DNA of 64,000 nucleotides, taken from Qipengyuania_B thermophila. GTDB taxonomy: Bacteria > Pseudomonadota > Alphaproteobacteria > Sphingomonadales > Sphingomonadaceae. Positions 1 through 8,636 of the stretch are shown here, one piece after another. Each line of letters starts with the position of its first letter. Position 1 is the first letter of the stretch. Location: NCBI RefSeq assembly GCF_004153605.1, contig NZ_SDSI01000007.1, positions 1-64,000 of the forward strand, given 5' to 3'. The notes beneath the pieces were generated by a model. That model saw only the letters and a program-made list of their open reading frames with translations. It had not been told where the DNA came from and made no database searches. The position numbers and the translations under genes are program-made.

Positions 1-228
1 CGGCACGGGCGCGGCCGCAGTCGCCGGCGGCGGTGGCGGCGGAGGCACAGCAGCGCCCTGCGGTTCCGCGGCCTCGCCAGGGCGGAGCAGCTTGCGCCGA
101 CGCTTCACCTCCACGGCGACCTTGTTGGTGCGGCCGTGCGAAAAGGTCTGCTTCACCTCACCCGCGTCGACCGAGCGCTTCAGGCCCAGCGGCTTGCGCG
201 AGGGCGCGGTGGTGTTTTCGTCGCTCAT
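1..228 (-). CDS. infB: Translation initiation factor IF-2, N-terminal part (cut by window edge)
   Basis: The first 76 codons read on the minus strand give the typical alphaproteobacterial IF-2 start: MSDEN, then RKPLGLKRSVDAGEVKQ, FSHGRTNKV and a KRRRKLL basic stretch, followed by a Pro/Ala-rich linker. The GTPase domains lie beyond the left edge. IF-2 is the GTPase that delivers initiator tRNA to the 30S subunit. Its ATG overlaps the ylxR stop as ATGA, so it is translationally coupled as the fourth visible gene of rimP-nusA-ylxR-infB. Only the N-terminal domain can be judged here, but motif and gene order agree. Confidence 0.95.
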   Translation of the reverse strand, partial: MSDENTTAPSRKPLGLKRSVDAGEVKQTFSHGRTNKVAVEVKRRRKLLRPGEAAEPQGAAVPPPPPPPATAAAPVP

Positions 229-995
229 AAACCTGCTCGATCCTTCAAACCATCCGGCTGGCCACCGGCCGCAGCCGCTGCGCCGGTCCCGTGTGCGGGT
301 GTCACCGTGTCCCTTGCAGCGCCACCAGCGCCGCAGAATTCCGTCATCCTGGCAAGCAGACCGGCAACGCGGTCCGCCGCACCGGCGTCGACAAGCGCGA
401 GGTGAACCGCGTTCTCGCGGCCCAATGCCACAGACAGAGCGGCACGGTCCAGTGGCAAGCGCGCGCCTGTTTGCCCCGAACCTTCGGCATCGCTCCCGAC
501 CCGCCATGCCTGGTCGAGCTTCGCGGCGCCGTCGGGTGCCGCATCCGCCGCGTGGTAAAGCGCGAACACGCGCCCTTCGCGCGCCGCCCGGTCGATCCGC
601 TGCGTCCCGAGCAGCAGATGGCCGGCGCGCAGCTCCAGCCCGAGGCGCTCGACCAGCGCCCGCTCGAACGCCGCCTGCGCCCTTGCGGGCAGATCGTCCG
701 GAATGTCCAGCCGCACGCCATGGAACGCGCGCGCCAGCGTGCGGCGCAGCGTGCCGTCCGCCAGCGCCTGCTCGAGCGCCGCGCGGGAGACTCCCACCCA
801 CGCACCGCGACCCGGCGCCCGCGCCAGGACATCGGGCAGCACAAGCCCGTCCGGCGACAGGGCAAGCCGCAGCAACCCGGCCCGGCTGCCCGTCGTCCGG
901 GTCAGGATGCAGCGGCGCTCTGGCCCGTCACGGCCGTCCCGGCGCTGCGTCCGCGCTGTGGACGCGCTCAGCCCTTCATTGCGGGGAGTCCGCAT
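225..995 (-). CDS. ylxR: YlxR (DUF448) RNA-binding protein with L7Ae-like C-terminal part
   Basis: 256 residues. The N-terminal third carries the YlxR signature: ERRCILTR, a downstream PDG and PGRGAWV. The middle part (about residues 100-190) resembles the ribosomal L7Ae-like domain that often follows YlxR in alphaproteobacteria, and the C-terminus is Ala/Gly-rich. The family is RNA-binding and sits between nusA and infB in many bacteria; in Firmicutes it has been linked to RNase P and transcription control. The start at 995 is chosen because AGGAGG lies six bases upstream. It overlaps the nusA end by 20 bases. An in-frame ATG at 1019 is a weaker alternative. Confidence 0.88.
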   Translation of the reverse strand: MRTPRNEGLSASTARTQRRDGRDGPERRCILTRTTGSRAGLLRLALSPDGLVLPDVLARAPGRGAWVGVSRAALEQALADGTLRRTLARAFHGVRLDIPDDLPARAQAAFERALVERLGLELRAGHLLLGTQRIDRAAREGRVFALYHAADAAPDGAAKLDQAWRVGSDAEGSGQTGARLPLDRAALSVALGRENAVHLALVDAGAADRVAGLLARMTEFCGAGGAARDTVTPAHGTGAAAAAGGQPDGLKDRAGL

Positions 996-2616
996 CGGCG
1001 GCCTCCTGGCTGGACGCACCCGCGTCTTCGTCTTCGAACCAGTGCGCCCGGGCGGCCATGATGATCTCGTTGCCCTGTTCCTCGGTCAACCCGTAGCTGC
1101 CCAGGACGCCGCCCTTGTCGGCTTCGCGCTGCTGCCGCCGCTGCGGCGGACCCTCGGCACTGGCGCGGCGCCGCGGCGCCTCCGGCCGCTTGGCGATCAG
1201 CTCGTCCGTGGCGAGGTCGGCCAGATCGTCGAGCGTGCGGATGCCGGCCTTGCCGAGCGTGACCAGCATGGCCTCGGTCAGGTGGGGCAGTTCGGCCAGC
1301 GCATCCTCGACGCCGAGTTCGCGGCGCTGCGCCCGGTGCGCCTCCTCCTGCCGCTCAAGCGCCTCGACCGCGCGGCTCTGCAGCTCTTCGGCAAGCTCCT
1401 CGTCGAAGCCTTCGATGGAGGCCAGTTCGGCCAGCTCGACATAGGCGACCTCTTCGAGATCCTGGAACCCTTCGGCGACCAGCAGCTGCGACAGGGTTTC
1501 GTCGACGTCCAGTTCCTCCTCGAACATCTTCGACCGCTCGGCGAATTCGCGGGTGCGCCGCTCGCTCGCCTCCTCCTCGGTCATGATGTCGATCTGCCGC
1601 CCGGTCAGCTGGCTGGCGAGGCGCACGTTCTGCCCGCGGCGGCCGATGGCAAGGCTGAGCTGGTCGTCGGGCACCACCACCTCGATGCGCCCCTCCTCCT
1701 CGTCCAGCACGACGCGCGCGACCTTGGCCGGCTGCAGGGCGTTGACCACGAAGGTGGCGATGTCGTCGGACCACGGGATGATGTCGATCTTCTCGCCCTG
1801 CAGCTCCTGCACGACGGCCTGCACCCGGCTGCCCTTCATGCCGACACAGGCGCCGACCGGGTCGATCGAGCTGTCACGGCTGATGACGCCGATCTTAGCG
1901 CGGCTGCCCGGATCGCGCGCAGCGGCCTTGATCTCGATGATGCCGTCGTAGATCTCCGGCACTTCCTGCGCGAAGAGCTTGCGCATGAAGTCGGGATGGG
2001 CACGCGACAGGAAGATCTGCTGCCCGCGGTTGTTGCGCTCGACCTTGGCGATGAGGGCGCGGATGCGCTCGCCCACGCGGGCCGCTTCGCGCGGGATCTG
2101 CTGGTCGCGGCGGATCACTCCCTCCGCCCGGCCGAGGTTGACGATGACATGGCCGAACTCGACTGACTTGATGACGCCGGTGATGATCTCCCCGGCGCGA
2201 TCCTTGAATTCCTCGTACTGGCGCTCGCGCTCGGCGTCGCGGACCTTCTGGAAGATCACCTGCTTGGCCGACTGCGCATCGATGCGGCCCAGGTCGACCG
2301 GCGGCAGCGGATCGACGATGAAGTCTCCGACCACGGCGCCGGGCTGCAGCTTCTGGGCCTGTTGGAGGTCAACCTGCTTGAAGTAGTCCTCGACCTCTTC
2401 CACGACCTCGACCACCCGCCACAGCCGCAGTTCGCCGGTCTGCGGATCGAGCTTGGCGCGGATGTCGTTCTCCGCGCCGTAGCGGTTGCGCGCCGACTTC
2501 TGGATGGCCTCTTCCATGGCTTCGATGACGATCGCCTTGTCGATCATCTTTTCCGAAGCCACGGAGTTCGCGATTGCGAGCAGCTCGGCCTTGTTGGCGG
2601 AAATTGCAGTGGCCAT
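976..2616 (-). CDS. nusA: Transcription termination/antitermination factor NusA
   Basis: 546 residues. The N-terminal domain (about 1-130) binds RNA polymerase. It is followed by an S1 domain (about 135-200, ITGVIKSVEFGHVIVNLG) and two KH domains (about 200-345, including the conserved PVGACVGMKGSRVQ and AIGRRGQNVRLA). The acidic C-terminal region holds helix-hairpin-type repeats (about 370-500), as in proteobacterial NusA. It acts on elongating RNA polymerase in pausing, termination and rRNA antitermination. The start overlaps the rimP stop as TGATG. Length and domain order are normal for the family. Confidence 0.97.
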   Translation of the reverse strand: MATAISANKAELLAIANSVASEKMIDKAIVIEAMEEAIQKSARNRYGAENDIRAKLDPQTGELRLWRVVEVVEEVEDYFKQVDLQQAQKLQPGAVVGDFIVDPLPPVDLGRIDAQSAKQVIFQKVRDAERERQYEEFKDRAGEIITGVIKSVEFGHVIVNLGRAEGVIRRDQQIPREAARVGERIRALIAKVERNNRGQQIFLSRAHPDFMRKLFAQEVPEIYDGIIEIKAAARDPGSRAKIGVISRDSSIDPVGACVGMKGSRVQAVVQELQGEKIDIIPWSDDIATFVVNALQPAKVARVVLDEEEGRIEVVVPDDQLSLAIGRRGQNVRLASQLTGRQIDIMTEEEASERRTREFAERSKMFEEELDVDETLSQLLVAEGFQDLEEVAYVELAELASIEGFDEELAEELQSRAVEALERQEEAHRAQRRELGVEDALAELPHLTEAMLVTLGKAGIRTLDDLADLATDELIAKRPEAPRRRASAEGPPQRRQQREADKGGVLGSYGLTEEQGNEIIMAARAHWFEDEDAGASSQEAADADSPQ

Positions 2617-3182
2617 CAGTCGTCAGCCTTCTCTTCCTCAATCTCTACGATTTCGTCCGCACCTGCCGGGTCGATCGGGCGGGTCGCGGCAATGAGTTCA
2701 TCCGTCAGCACCAGCTTGGCCGAGCGGACCTGCGCCAGCGGCAGGGTGACATCGCCCGCGCTGCGGTCGGTGAGCAGCACCCCTTCACCGTCCAGCCCGC
2801 GCAGCACGCCGCGGAAGTTGCGCTGACCCTCAACCGAGGGATCAAGCACGATCTTCGCCTCGTGCCCCGCCCAGTCGCGGTAATCCTTGGGGCGGGTGAG
2901 CGGGCGATCAATGCCCGGACTGGACACTTCGAGGTGGTAGGCGTCCGGGATGAGGACATCCCCTTCCTCCTCGAGCCTGTCGAGCATGTCCGACACTCGC
3001 CGCGACAGCGCCGCGCACTGGTCGATGACCAGCTGTCCGGTTGCCGGATCCTCGGCCATGACCTGCAGCGCCTGTCCGCCGTCGCCGGCCTCGCTCGTCA
3101 TCATGCGCACCCGCACCAGCTCGAGGCCGAGCGCGCGCGCTTCCGGCTCGATCAGGGAGACAAGGCGGGGAACATCGACCAT
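2616..3182 (-). CDS. rimP: Ribosome maturation factor RimP
   Basis: 188 residues from the ATG at 3182 (MVDVPRLVSLIEPEARALG). Family marks are ALGLELVRV near the N-terminus, the AYHLEVSSPGIDRPL motif around residue 100, and an acidic C-terminus. RimP assists 30S subunit maturation. It is the first gene of the rimP-nusA-ylxR-infB operon. A longer in-frame reading to 3260 lacks family similarity in its added residues, so the shorter start is preferred; GGAG lies about ten bases upstream. The 127 bases between this start and pspF probably hold the operon promoter, which I could not define. Confidence 0.93.
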   Translation of the reverse strand: MVDVPRLVSLIEPEARALGLELVRVRMMTSEAGDGGQALQVMAEDPATGQLVIDQCAALSRRVSDMLDRLEEEGDVLIPDAYHLEVSSPGIDRPLTRPKDYRDWAGHEAKIVLDPSVEGQRNFRGVLRGLDGEGVLLTDRSAGDVTLPLAQVRSAKLVLTDELIAATRPIDPAGADEIVEIEEEKADD

Positions 3183-3309
3183 GGTGCACGGGCTCCGGGC
3201 GACAGTGGCAAGCGCTTTTGCGCCGGCCCCTTGCGGCGCCAGCCCTTCACCGTTGCCCACAATGTCGGGATGGCTTCCAGTTAGTCGATGAAGGGGGCCT
3301 GCGCAACCC

Positions 3310-4332
<1,023 letters not shown>

Positions 4333-4434
4333 GGCCGAATTGGTAGCACCGCAAGCCAACATTTCGCAAGCAGCCCCAACCATGCGGAATGCGTCGTGAG
4401 CGATTTGCGCGGTTTTCCCGCGCGTAGCGGCGTC

Positions 4435-4449
4435 TGGCACGATGCTTGC
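4435..4449 (+). promoter_or_regulatory. Sigma-54 (-24/-12) promoter of the psp operon
   Basis: TGGCACG at 4435 and TTGC at 4446-4449 match the RpoN consensus; the GG (4436-4437) and GC (4448-4449) pairs have the required spacing of ten intervening bases. It points at pspA and lies in the pspF-pspA gap. Transcription should begin about twelve bases beyond the GC. Two direct CGCAAGC copies (4350-4356 and 4365-4371) lie upstream, where a PspF enhancer site would be expected, but assigning them to PspF is a guess. Confidence 0.9.
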
Positions 4450-4690
4450 TTCGACGGAGTCGTGAAGCCATGAGGACCGTGATGCGATGACCGACGACGA
4501 CTTCCTGACCCCTGAGCCGTCCTCGAACCGGCGTCCCCGCGCCGGGTCGGGCAGCGTTGCCACGCCCCGCATCGAGCGGGAAGTGGAGCGCGCCCGGCAT
4601 CGCACCACGGACACGCGGTCCGAGCAGCGGGCCTCGCGCCGCAGCGCACCGCCGCGCGGACCGGAAGATTTCTTCAACGGAGCAAACTGG

Positions 4691-5380
4691 ATGGGCATCT
4701 TCAGCCGCACCCGCGACATCATCGCTGCCAATTTCACCGACATGCTCGACAAGGCAGATGACCCGGCGAAGATGATCCGCATGATCATCATGGAAATGGA
4801 GGAAACCCTCGTCGAGGTCCGGGCCTCCGCCGCGCGCACCATTGCCGACCAGAAGGAGATGCACCGCCACACCGTGAAGCTCGACCGGCTTCAGGCGGAC
4901 TGGGCCGAGAAGGCGCAGCTTGCCCTGTCCAAGGACCGGGAGGATCTGGCCCGCGCCGCGCTGGTCGAGAAGAACAAGGCGGCCGACATGGCACGGCAGC
5001 TCAAGGAGGAAATCGCCGTTCTCGACGACGCGCTGCGCGCCTACGAACAGGACATCCAGAAGCTCCAGAACCGCCTGCGTGAAGCGCGCAGCCGGCAGAC
5101 GGCCATCGCGGCCCGGCTCGAGTCCGCCGAAAACCGCGTCAAGTTGCGCACCCTGATGAGCACGGAACGGGTGGACGAGGCGCTGTCCCGCTTCGACCAG
5201 CTGGAACGCCGGGTCGACTATGCCGAAGGACGCGCCGACGCGCTCGCCATCGCCGGTGACGGCAAGCCGTCGCTGGCCGAGGAGATCGCCGCGCTGGAAG
5301 GCAGCGACAAGGTCGACGAGGAACTCGAAGCCCTGAAGCGGGCGCTCGGCAAGGGCGGCAGCAAGGACAAGGAGGGCTGA
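4691..5380 (+). CDS. pspA: Phage shock protein A
   Basis: 229 residues from the ATG at 4691, which gives the canonical MGIFSRTRDIIAANF amphipathic start and the normal PspA length. The rest is long coiled coil (ADDPAKMIRMIIMEMEETL onward), as in the PspA/IM30/ESCRT-III family that supports damaged inner membrane and inhibits PspF. CGGAG lies eight bases before this start. The frame is open and codon-biased back to an ATG at 4487, 26 bases after the predicted transcription start, so a 68-residue N-terminal extension is possible (see findings). pspB follows after 3 bases. Confidence 0.95.
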   Translation: MGIFSRTRDIIAANFTDMLDKADDPAKMIRMIIMEMEETLVEVRASAARTIADQKEMHRHTVKLDRLQADWAEKAQLALSKDREDLARAALVEKNKAADMARQLKEEIAVLDDALRAYEQDIQKLQNRLREARSRQTAIAARLESAENRVKLRTLMSTERVDEALSRFDQLERRVDYAEGRADALAIAGDGKPSLAEEIAALEGSDKVDEELEALKRALGKGGSKDKEG

Positions 5381-5383
5381 GCC

Positions 5384-5680
5384 ATGGAAGGGTTTGTGGC
5401 CATCATCGCGCTGTTCATCGCGCTGCCGTGGATCGTGCTCCACTACATCACCCGGTGGAAGACCGCCGCCACCATCACCACCGACGACGAGGTGCTGCTC
5501 GACGAGCTGTACCAGCTTGCCAAGCGTCTGGACGAGCGGATGGACACGGTGGAACGGCTTGTCGCGTCCGACAACGCGGATTTCCAGCCGGCCAAGCTGA
5601 TCGCCGATCAGGAAACGGACAATCAGAAGCTGCGCGAACTGGACCGCCTGTTCGCGGAGAAGAAGGGACTTCGCCAATGA
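5384..5680 (+). CDS. pspB: Phage shock protein B
   Basis: 98 residues. One N-terminal membrane helix (GFVAIIALFIALPWIVLHYI) is followed by a charged coiled coil with LDERMDTVERLV, the pattern of the PspB family. PspB sits in the inner membrane and, with PspC, passes the membrane-stress signal to PspA-PspF. It is somewhat longer than the roughly 75-residue enteric protein. It begins just after the pspA stop, and its own stop overlaps the pspC start as ATGA. Confidence 0.92.
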   Translation: MEGFVAIIALFIALPWIVLHYITRWKTAATITTDDEVLLDELYQLAKRLDERMDTVERLVASDNADFQPAKLIADQETDNQKLRELDRLFAEKKGLRQ

Positions 5681-6054
5681 ACACGCCCCGCACGACACTG
5701 TACAAGGACAAGCAGAACGCCAAGCTCATGGGGGTGTGCGCCGGCATTGCCGACTACACCGGAGTGGATGCGCTCTGGGTCCGCCTCGGCGCCGTGTTCC
5801 TGCTGTTCGCGCTGAGCGGCATGATCATCCCGCTCTACTTCGTGGCCGGCCTGCTGCTGAACAACAAGCCGGCCCAGCTCTACACCGATCCGGAAGAGCA
5901 GAAGTACTGGCAGGGCGTCCGCCAGAGCCCCAAGCGGACGGCGCGCGAGATCCGGGCCCGCTTCAAGGACATCGATCGCCGCCTTGCCGAGGTCGAAGCC
6001 TACTACGTGTCCAGCAACCCCCGCCTGAACGCCGAAATCGAACGGCTGCGGTGA
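5677..6054 (+). CDS. pspC: Phage shock protein C (PspC domain)
   Basis: 125 residues. The PspC domain occupies about residues 9-70: KLMGVCAGIADYTGVD, the VRLGAVFLLFALSG membrane stretch and an IPLYFVAGLLL helix. A charged C-terminal tail ends in a short coiled coil (DIDRRLAEVEAYYVSSN). PspC is the membrane sensor partner of PspB. The start overlaps the pspB stop, and 85 bases separate it from the next gene, the largest gap so far in this operon. Confidence 0.94.
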   Translation: MNTPRTTLYKDKQNAKLMGVCAGIADYTGVDALWVRLGAVFLLFALSGMIIPLYFVAGLLLNNKPAQLYTDPEEQKYWQGVRQSPKRTAREIRARFKDIDRRLAEVEAYYVSSNPRLNAEIERLR

Positions 6055-6139
6055 GGGCAAGGGGAGCGCCGGCGAGCCGGCAGAGCGAGAACGAGGATGC
6101 GGCGGCGACGCTGCAGCAGAGCAAGAAGGAGCATGCGTG

Positions 6140-6481
6140 ATGAGTGCCAGCGATTTTCTCCCCTACCTCGGCTGGATCATCCTGGCCTGCTTCGTTCTTG
6201 GCGCGCTGGGGATCGCCGTCTCGTTTCAGACGACCCGGCTGAAAATCAAGAACGGCTACCCGCTCGAAGGCATGTGGGGACAGTCGCTGAAACCCGGCAG
6301 CGACAAGCAGATGGCCGAGCGCGTCACGCTGCTGACCCAGGAGAATGCCCAGCTGCGCGCCGAACTTGGCTCGATGAAGGACCGGCTCGCCACTGTGGAG
6401 CGCATCGTCACTGACAGCGGCTACGCCATCGGTCACGAGATCGAAGCCCTGCGGCTGGAGCAGCGGGAGTCGGTGCGATGA
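6140..6481 (+). CDS. Small membrane protein with PspB-like coiled-coil tail, psp operon
   Basis: 113 residues. One N-terminal membrane helix (LGWIILACFVLGALGIAVSF) is followed by a linker and a coiled coil ending in MKDRLATVERIVTDSGYAI. That tail resembles PspB here (ERMDTVERLVASDN). I do not recognise a named family. A GTG directly before the ATG would add one residue; the ATG is preferred, with GAAGGAG eight bases upstream. It follows pspC and overlaps the next gene, so a role in envelope stress is inferred from operon position and shape only. Confidence 0.8.
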   Translation: MSASDFLPYLGWIILACFVLGALGIAVSFQTTRLKIKNGYPLEGMWGQSLKPGSDKQMAERVTLLTQENAQLRAELGSMKDRLATVERIVTDSGYAIGHEIEALRLEQRESVR

Positions 6482-6738
6482 CCATGTGGACCATGATTGC
6501 CCTGATCGTGCTCGCCAGCCTGCTCTACAGCGCGTGGCACCGGAAGACCGAGCTGGAGGAGGAGCGGCTCAAACTGCAAGGGACGGTCGCCCCCGAGATC
6601 CAGCGCGAGCTGGCCGAGCTGCGCGAACGGGTCAAGGTGCTGGAGCGCATCGCCACGGACAGCAACACGCTCGGCCACGAGGACACCCGCCGCATCGCCG
6701 CCGAAATCGACGCCTTGCGTGATCAGCCGCACCGTTGA
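6478..6738 (+). CDS. Small membrane protein with PspB-like coiled-coil tail, psp operon
   Basis: 86 residues. One N-terminal membrane helix (MIALIVLASLLYSAW) leads into a charged coiled coil with LRERVKVLERIATDSNTLG and IAAEIDALRD. The layout and tail motif match the preceding gene and PspB. The start overlaps the preceding stop as ATGA, which implies coupled translation. No named family is recognised. A PspB-like accessory role is inferred from the shared motif and operon position. Confidence 0.8.
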   Translation: MTMWTMIALIVLASLLYSAWHRKTELEEERLKLQGTVAPEIQRELAELRERVKVLERIATDSNTLGHEDTRRIAAEIDALRDQPHR

Positions 6739-6750
6739 GGGAGCGCCACC

Positions 6751-6996
6751 ATGCCGTTTGTCGACCCTGTCACCGTCTTTGCCGTCACTGCGCTTGTCGG
6801 CCTGCTCGTCGTCACCGCCGGCCTGCTGCGGGCGTGGCTGGCCTGGGTGGCGCTGAAGGAGCGCGAACTCGAACGCCGGCCCGGCCAGCCGTCGCCGGAA
6901 CGCGGCTCGCCGGAAGGTGCGGCGCGGATCGAGCTGGCCGATCTGCGCGAACGCATCCGGAAGCTGGAGGCGATTGCCGACGGACTGGACCACTGA
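6751..6996 (+). CDS. Small membrane protein, end of psp operon
   Basis: 81 residues. One membrane helix near the N-terminus (VFAVTALVGLLVVTAGLLRAW) is followed by a Pro/Gly-rich linker and a final short coiled coil, LADLRERIRKLEAIADGLD. The tail keeps the LRERI..LE pattern of the two genes before it. GAGGGAG lies shortly upstream of the ATG. Twelve bases separate it from the preceding stop, so it is probably the last gene of the psp transcript. Function unknown. Confidence 0.75.
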   Translation: MPFVDPVTVFAVTALVGLLVVTAGLLRAWLAWVALKERELERRPGQPSPERGSPEGAARIELADLRERIRKLEAIADGLDH

Positions 6997-7063
6997 AAAG
7001 CGTGGCGCGGGGCGAGCGGCGCGAACCCTTCCGGGCCGGTGCGGCCGGTGTTAAGGCCCTGTC

Positions 7064-7471
7064 ATGCGATCCCTTGACGACATCCGCGACGAGTATGCGT
7101 TTCTCGAAGGCGACGAGCGGTACCGTCTTCTGATCGAGCTGGGCCGCGAGCTGGAACCCATGCCCGACGCGCTCAAGACCGACGCCACGCTGGTGCGCGG
7201 CTGCTCGGCGCAGGTGTGGGTCTACCCGACCGAGCGGGACGGGCGGCTGCATTTCCTTGCGGACAGCAACGCCGCGATCACGAAGGGGATCGTCGCGCTG
7301 GTGATCGCGGCGGTTCAGGACCGGCCGCACCACGAGGTCGCTTCCATGGACATCGCCGCGGCGCTCGAACCCTTCGCGCTCACGCGTCACCTGTCCTCCA
7401 ACCGCACGCAGGGCGTGCCGAACATGATCGCGCTCATCAAGGCGCACGCCGCGCGGCTGGCTGCAGCGTGA
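7064..7471 (+). CDS. sufE: SufE, cysteine desulfurase sulfur acceptor
   Basis: 135 residues, the usual SufE length. The persulfide-carrying cysteine is in VRGCSAQVWV (Cys47), and the C-terminal RTQGVPNMIALIKAHA is the conserved family end. SufE takes sulfur from SufS during Fe-S cluster assembly in the cytosol. The rest of the suf operon is not in this window; the gene stands between the psp operon and an unknown membrane protein. The start is set by family alignment. Confidence 0.95.
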   Translation: MRSLDDIRDEYAFLEGDERYRLLIELGRELEPMPDALKTDATLVRGCSAQVWVYPTERDGRLHFLADSNAAITKGIVALVIAAVQDRPHHEVASMDIAAALEPFALTRHLSSNRTQGVPNMIALIKAHAARLAAA

Positions 7472-7487
7472 TCGGCCCGGCGCCGGC

Positions 7488-8066
7488 ATGATCGCCGGGT
7501 GGAAGGCGTCGCTGGCCGGCGCGGACCTGGCGGACTGGGTGACGGTCGCGGCCTATCTCGGAACAGCCGCGCTGTCGGCGGGCGCGGCGCGTCAGGCCTT
7601 CCTGCGCCGCCGTCCGCGCGAGCGGCTGTTCTGGCTTCTTGTCACCGGCCTGCTCTGCTTCCTCGGTGTCAACGAGTTGCTCGACCTGCAAACCCTGCTG
7701 ACCGACATCGGGCGGGCCAACGCGCGTGCCTATGGCTGGTACGGCAATCACCGGCAGGTGCAGTACTACTTTGTGCTGATCCTCAGCCTCATCGCCGTGG
7801 CGGCTGGCATGCTGATGCTGCGGCTGACACGGCGAACGCCGGGCAGCATCCGCCTGGCGCTCGCGGGGCTGGTGTTCATCGGTCTATTCGTCCTGCTGCG
7901 CGCCGCGTCCTTTCACCACCTCGACGACCTGCTCGGAAGCGGGTTCAAGAGCTTCCCGCTCGGCTCGTTCCAGGAAGTGTTCGGGATTGCTCTGGTCGCG
8001 CTCGCCGCCGCGCTCTACCGCCGCCGGCGATCTCCCGGGCCATATCGCCGGGCGGCGCGGCGCTGA
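7488..8066 (+). CDS. Multi-pass membrane protein, function unknown
   Basis: 192 residues with about five hydrophobic segments: around 18-36, 46-62, 92-112, 122-140 and 160-178. The N-terminus is short and the C-terminus Arg-rich, as expected for a cytoplasmic tail. A histidine pair (FHHLDDLL) and an RQVQYYF stretch stand out. I do not recognise the family and assign no function. It starts 16 bases after sufE and is probably co-transcribed with it. It converges with crtZ. Confidence 0.75.
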   Translation: MIAGWKASLAGADLADWVTVAAYLGTAALSAGAARQAFLRRRPRERLFWLLVTGLLCFLGVNELLDLQTLLTDIGRANARAYGWYGNHRQVQYYFVLILSLIAVAAGMLMLRLTRRTPGSIRLALAGLVFIGLFVLLRAASFHHLDDLLGSGFKSFPLGSFQEVFGIALVALAAALYRRRRSPGPYRRAARR

Positions 8067-8135
8067 ACACGGGCCCCGGCGCGGCCGGGACTGTTGAAGA
8101 TGGCCGGCTCGGCAACCGGAGGGCCGAAACGCCGC

Positions 8136-8636
8136 TCAGGCGCCTGCGCTGTCCCTCACCCGCGCCAGGCCGGCCTCCCGCTGCCGCTTGAGTTCGGCCT
8201 TGAGCTTGGCTGGATCGCGGGCGAGGACGAAGCCGAACGACACCCCGCCTTCCTTGCCGATCGTCGCATGGTGCAGCTTGTGGGCCTGCACCAGCCGTTT
8301 GGCGTAGCCGCGCTTGGGAACCCATTTGAAATAGCGCTGATGCACCAGTCCGTCGTGGATGACGGTGTAGATGAGGCCGTAGAGGGTGATCCCGAACGCG
8401 GTCCACCACAGCGCCTCGGACACGTAGTACCCGATCAGGAACATGAAGAACACGATCGTGCCGAACACGACGGCGTAGAGGTCGTTCTTCTCCAGCACGT
8501 TGTCATGCGGCTCGTGATGATCCCGGTGCCACGCCCAGCCCCAGCCGTGCATGATGTATTTGTGCGCCGCCCAGGCGAACGCCTCCATCCCGATGACGGC
8601 GGCGAGGACGACTGCGATGATCTCCAGAGTGCTCAT
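8136..8636 (-). CDS. crtZ: Beta-carotene 3-hydroxylase CrtZ
   Basis: 166 residues of the fatty-acid-hydroxylase superfamily. The di-iron histidine boxes are present: HKYIMHG, HRDHHEPHD, HDGLVHQRY and HKLHHA. Hydrophobic segments lie between the boxes. CrtZ adds hydroxyl groups to the beta-ionone rings at C-3 and C-3'. Its ATG overlaps the crtW stop as ATGA, so the two are co-translated. Together with CrtW this predicts hydroxylated ketocarotenoids of the astaxanthin type, provided beta-carotene is made elsewhere in the genome. A longer reading to 8693 would lie inside crtW and is rejected. Confidence 0.95.
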   Translation of the reverse strand: MSTLEIIAVVLAAVIGMEAFAWAAHKYIMHGWGWAWHRDHHEPHDNVLEKNDLYAVVFGTIVFFMFLIGYYVSEALWWTAFGITLYGLIYTVIHDGLVHQRYFKWVPKRGYAKRLVQAHKLHHATIGKEGGVSFGFVLARDPAKLKAELKRQREAGLARVRDSAGA

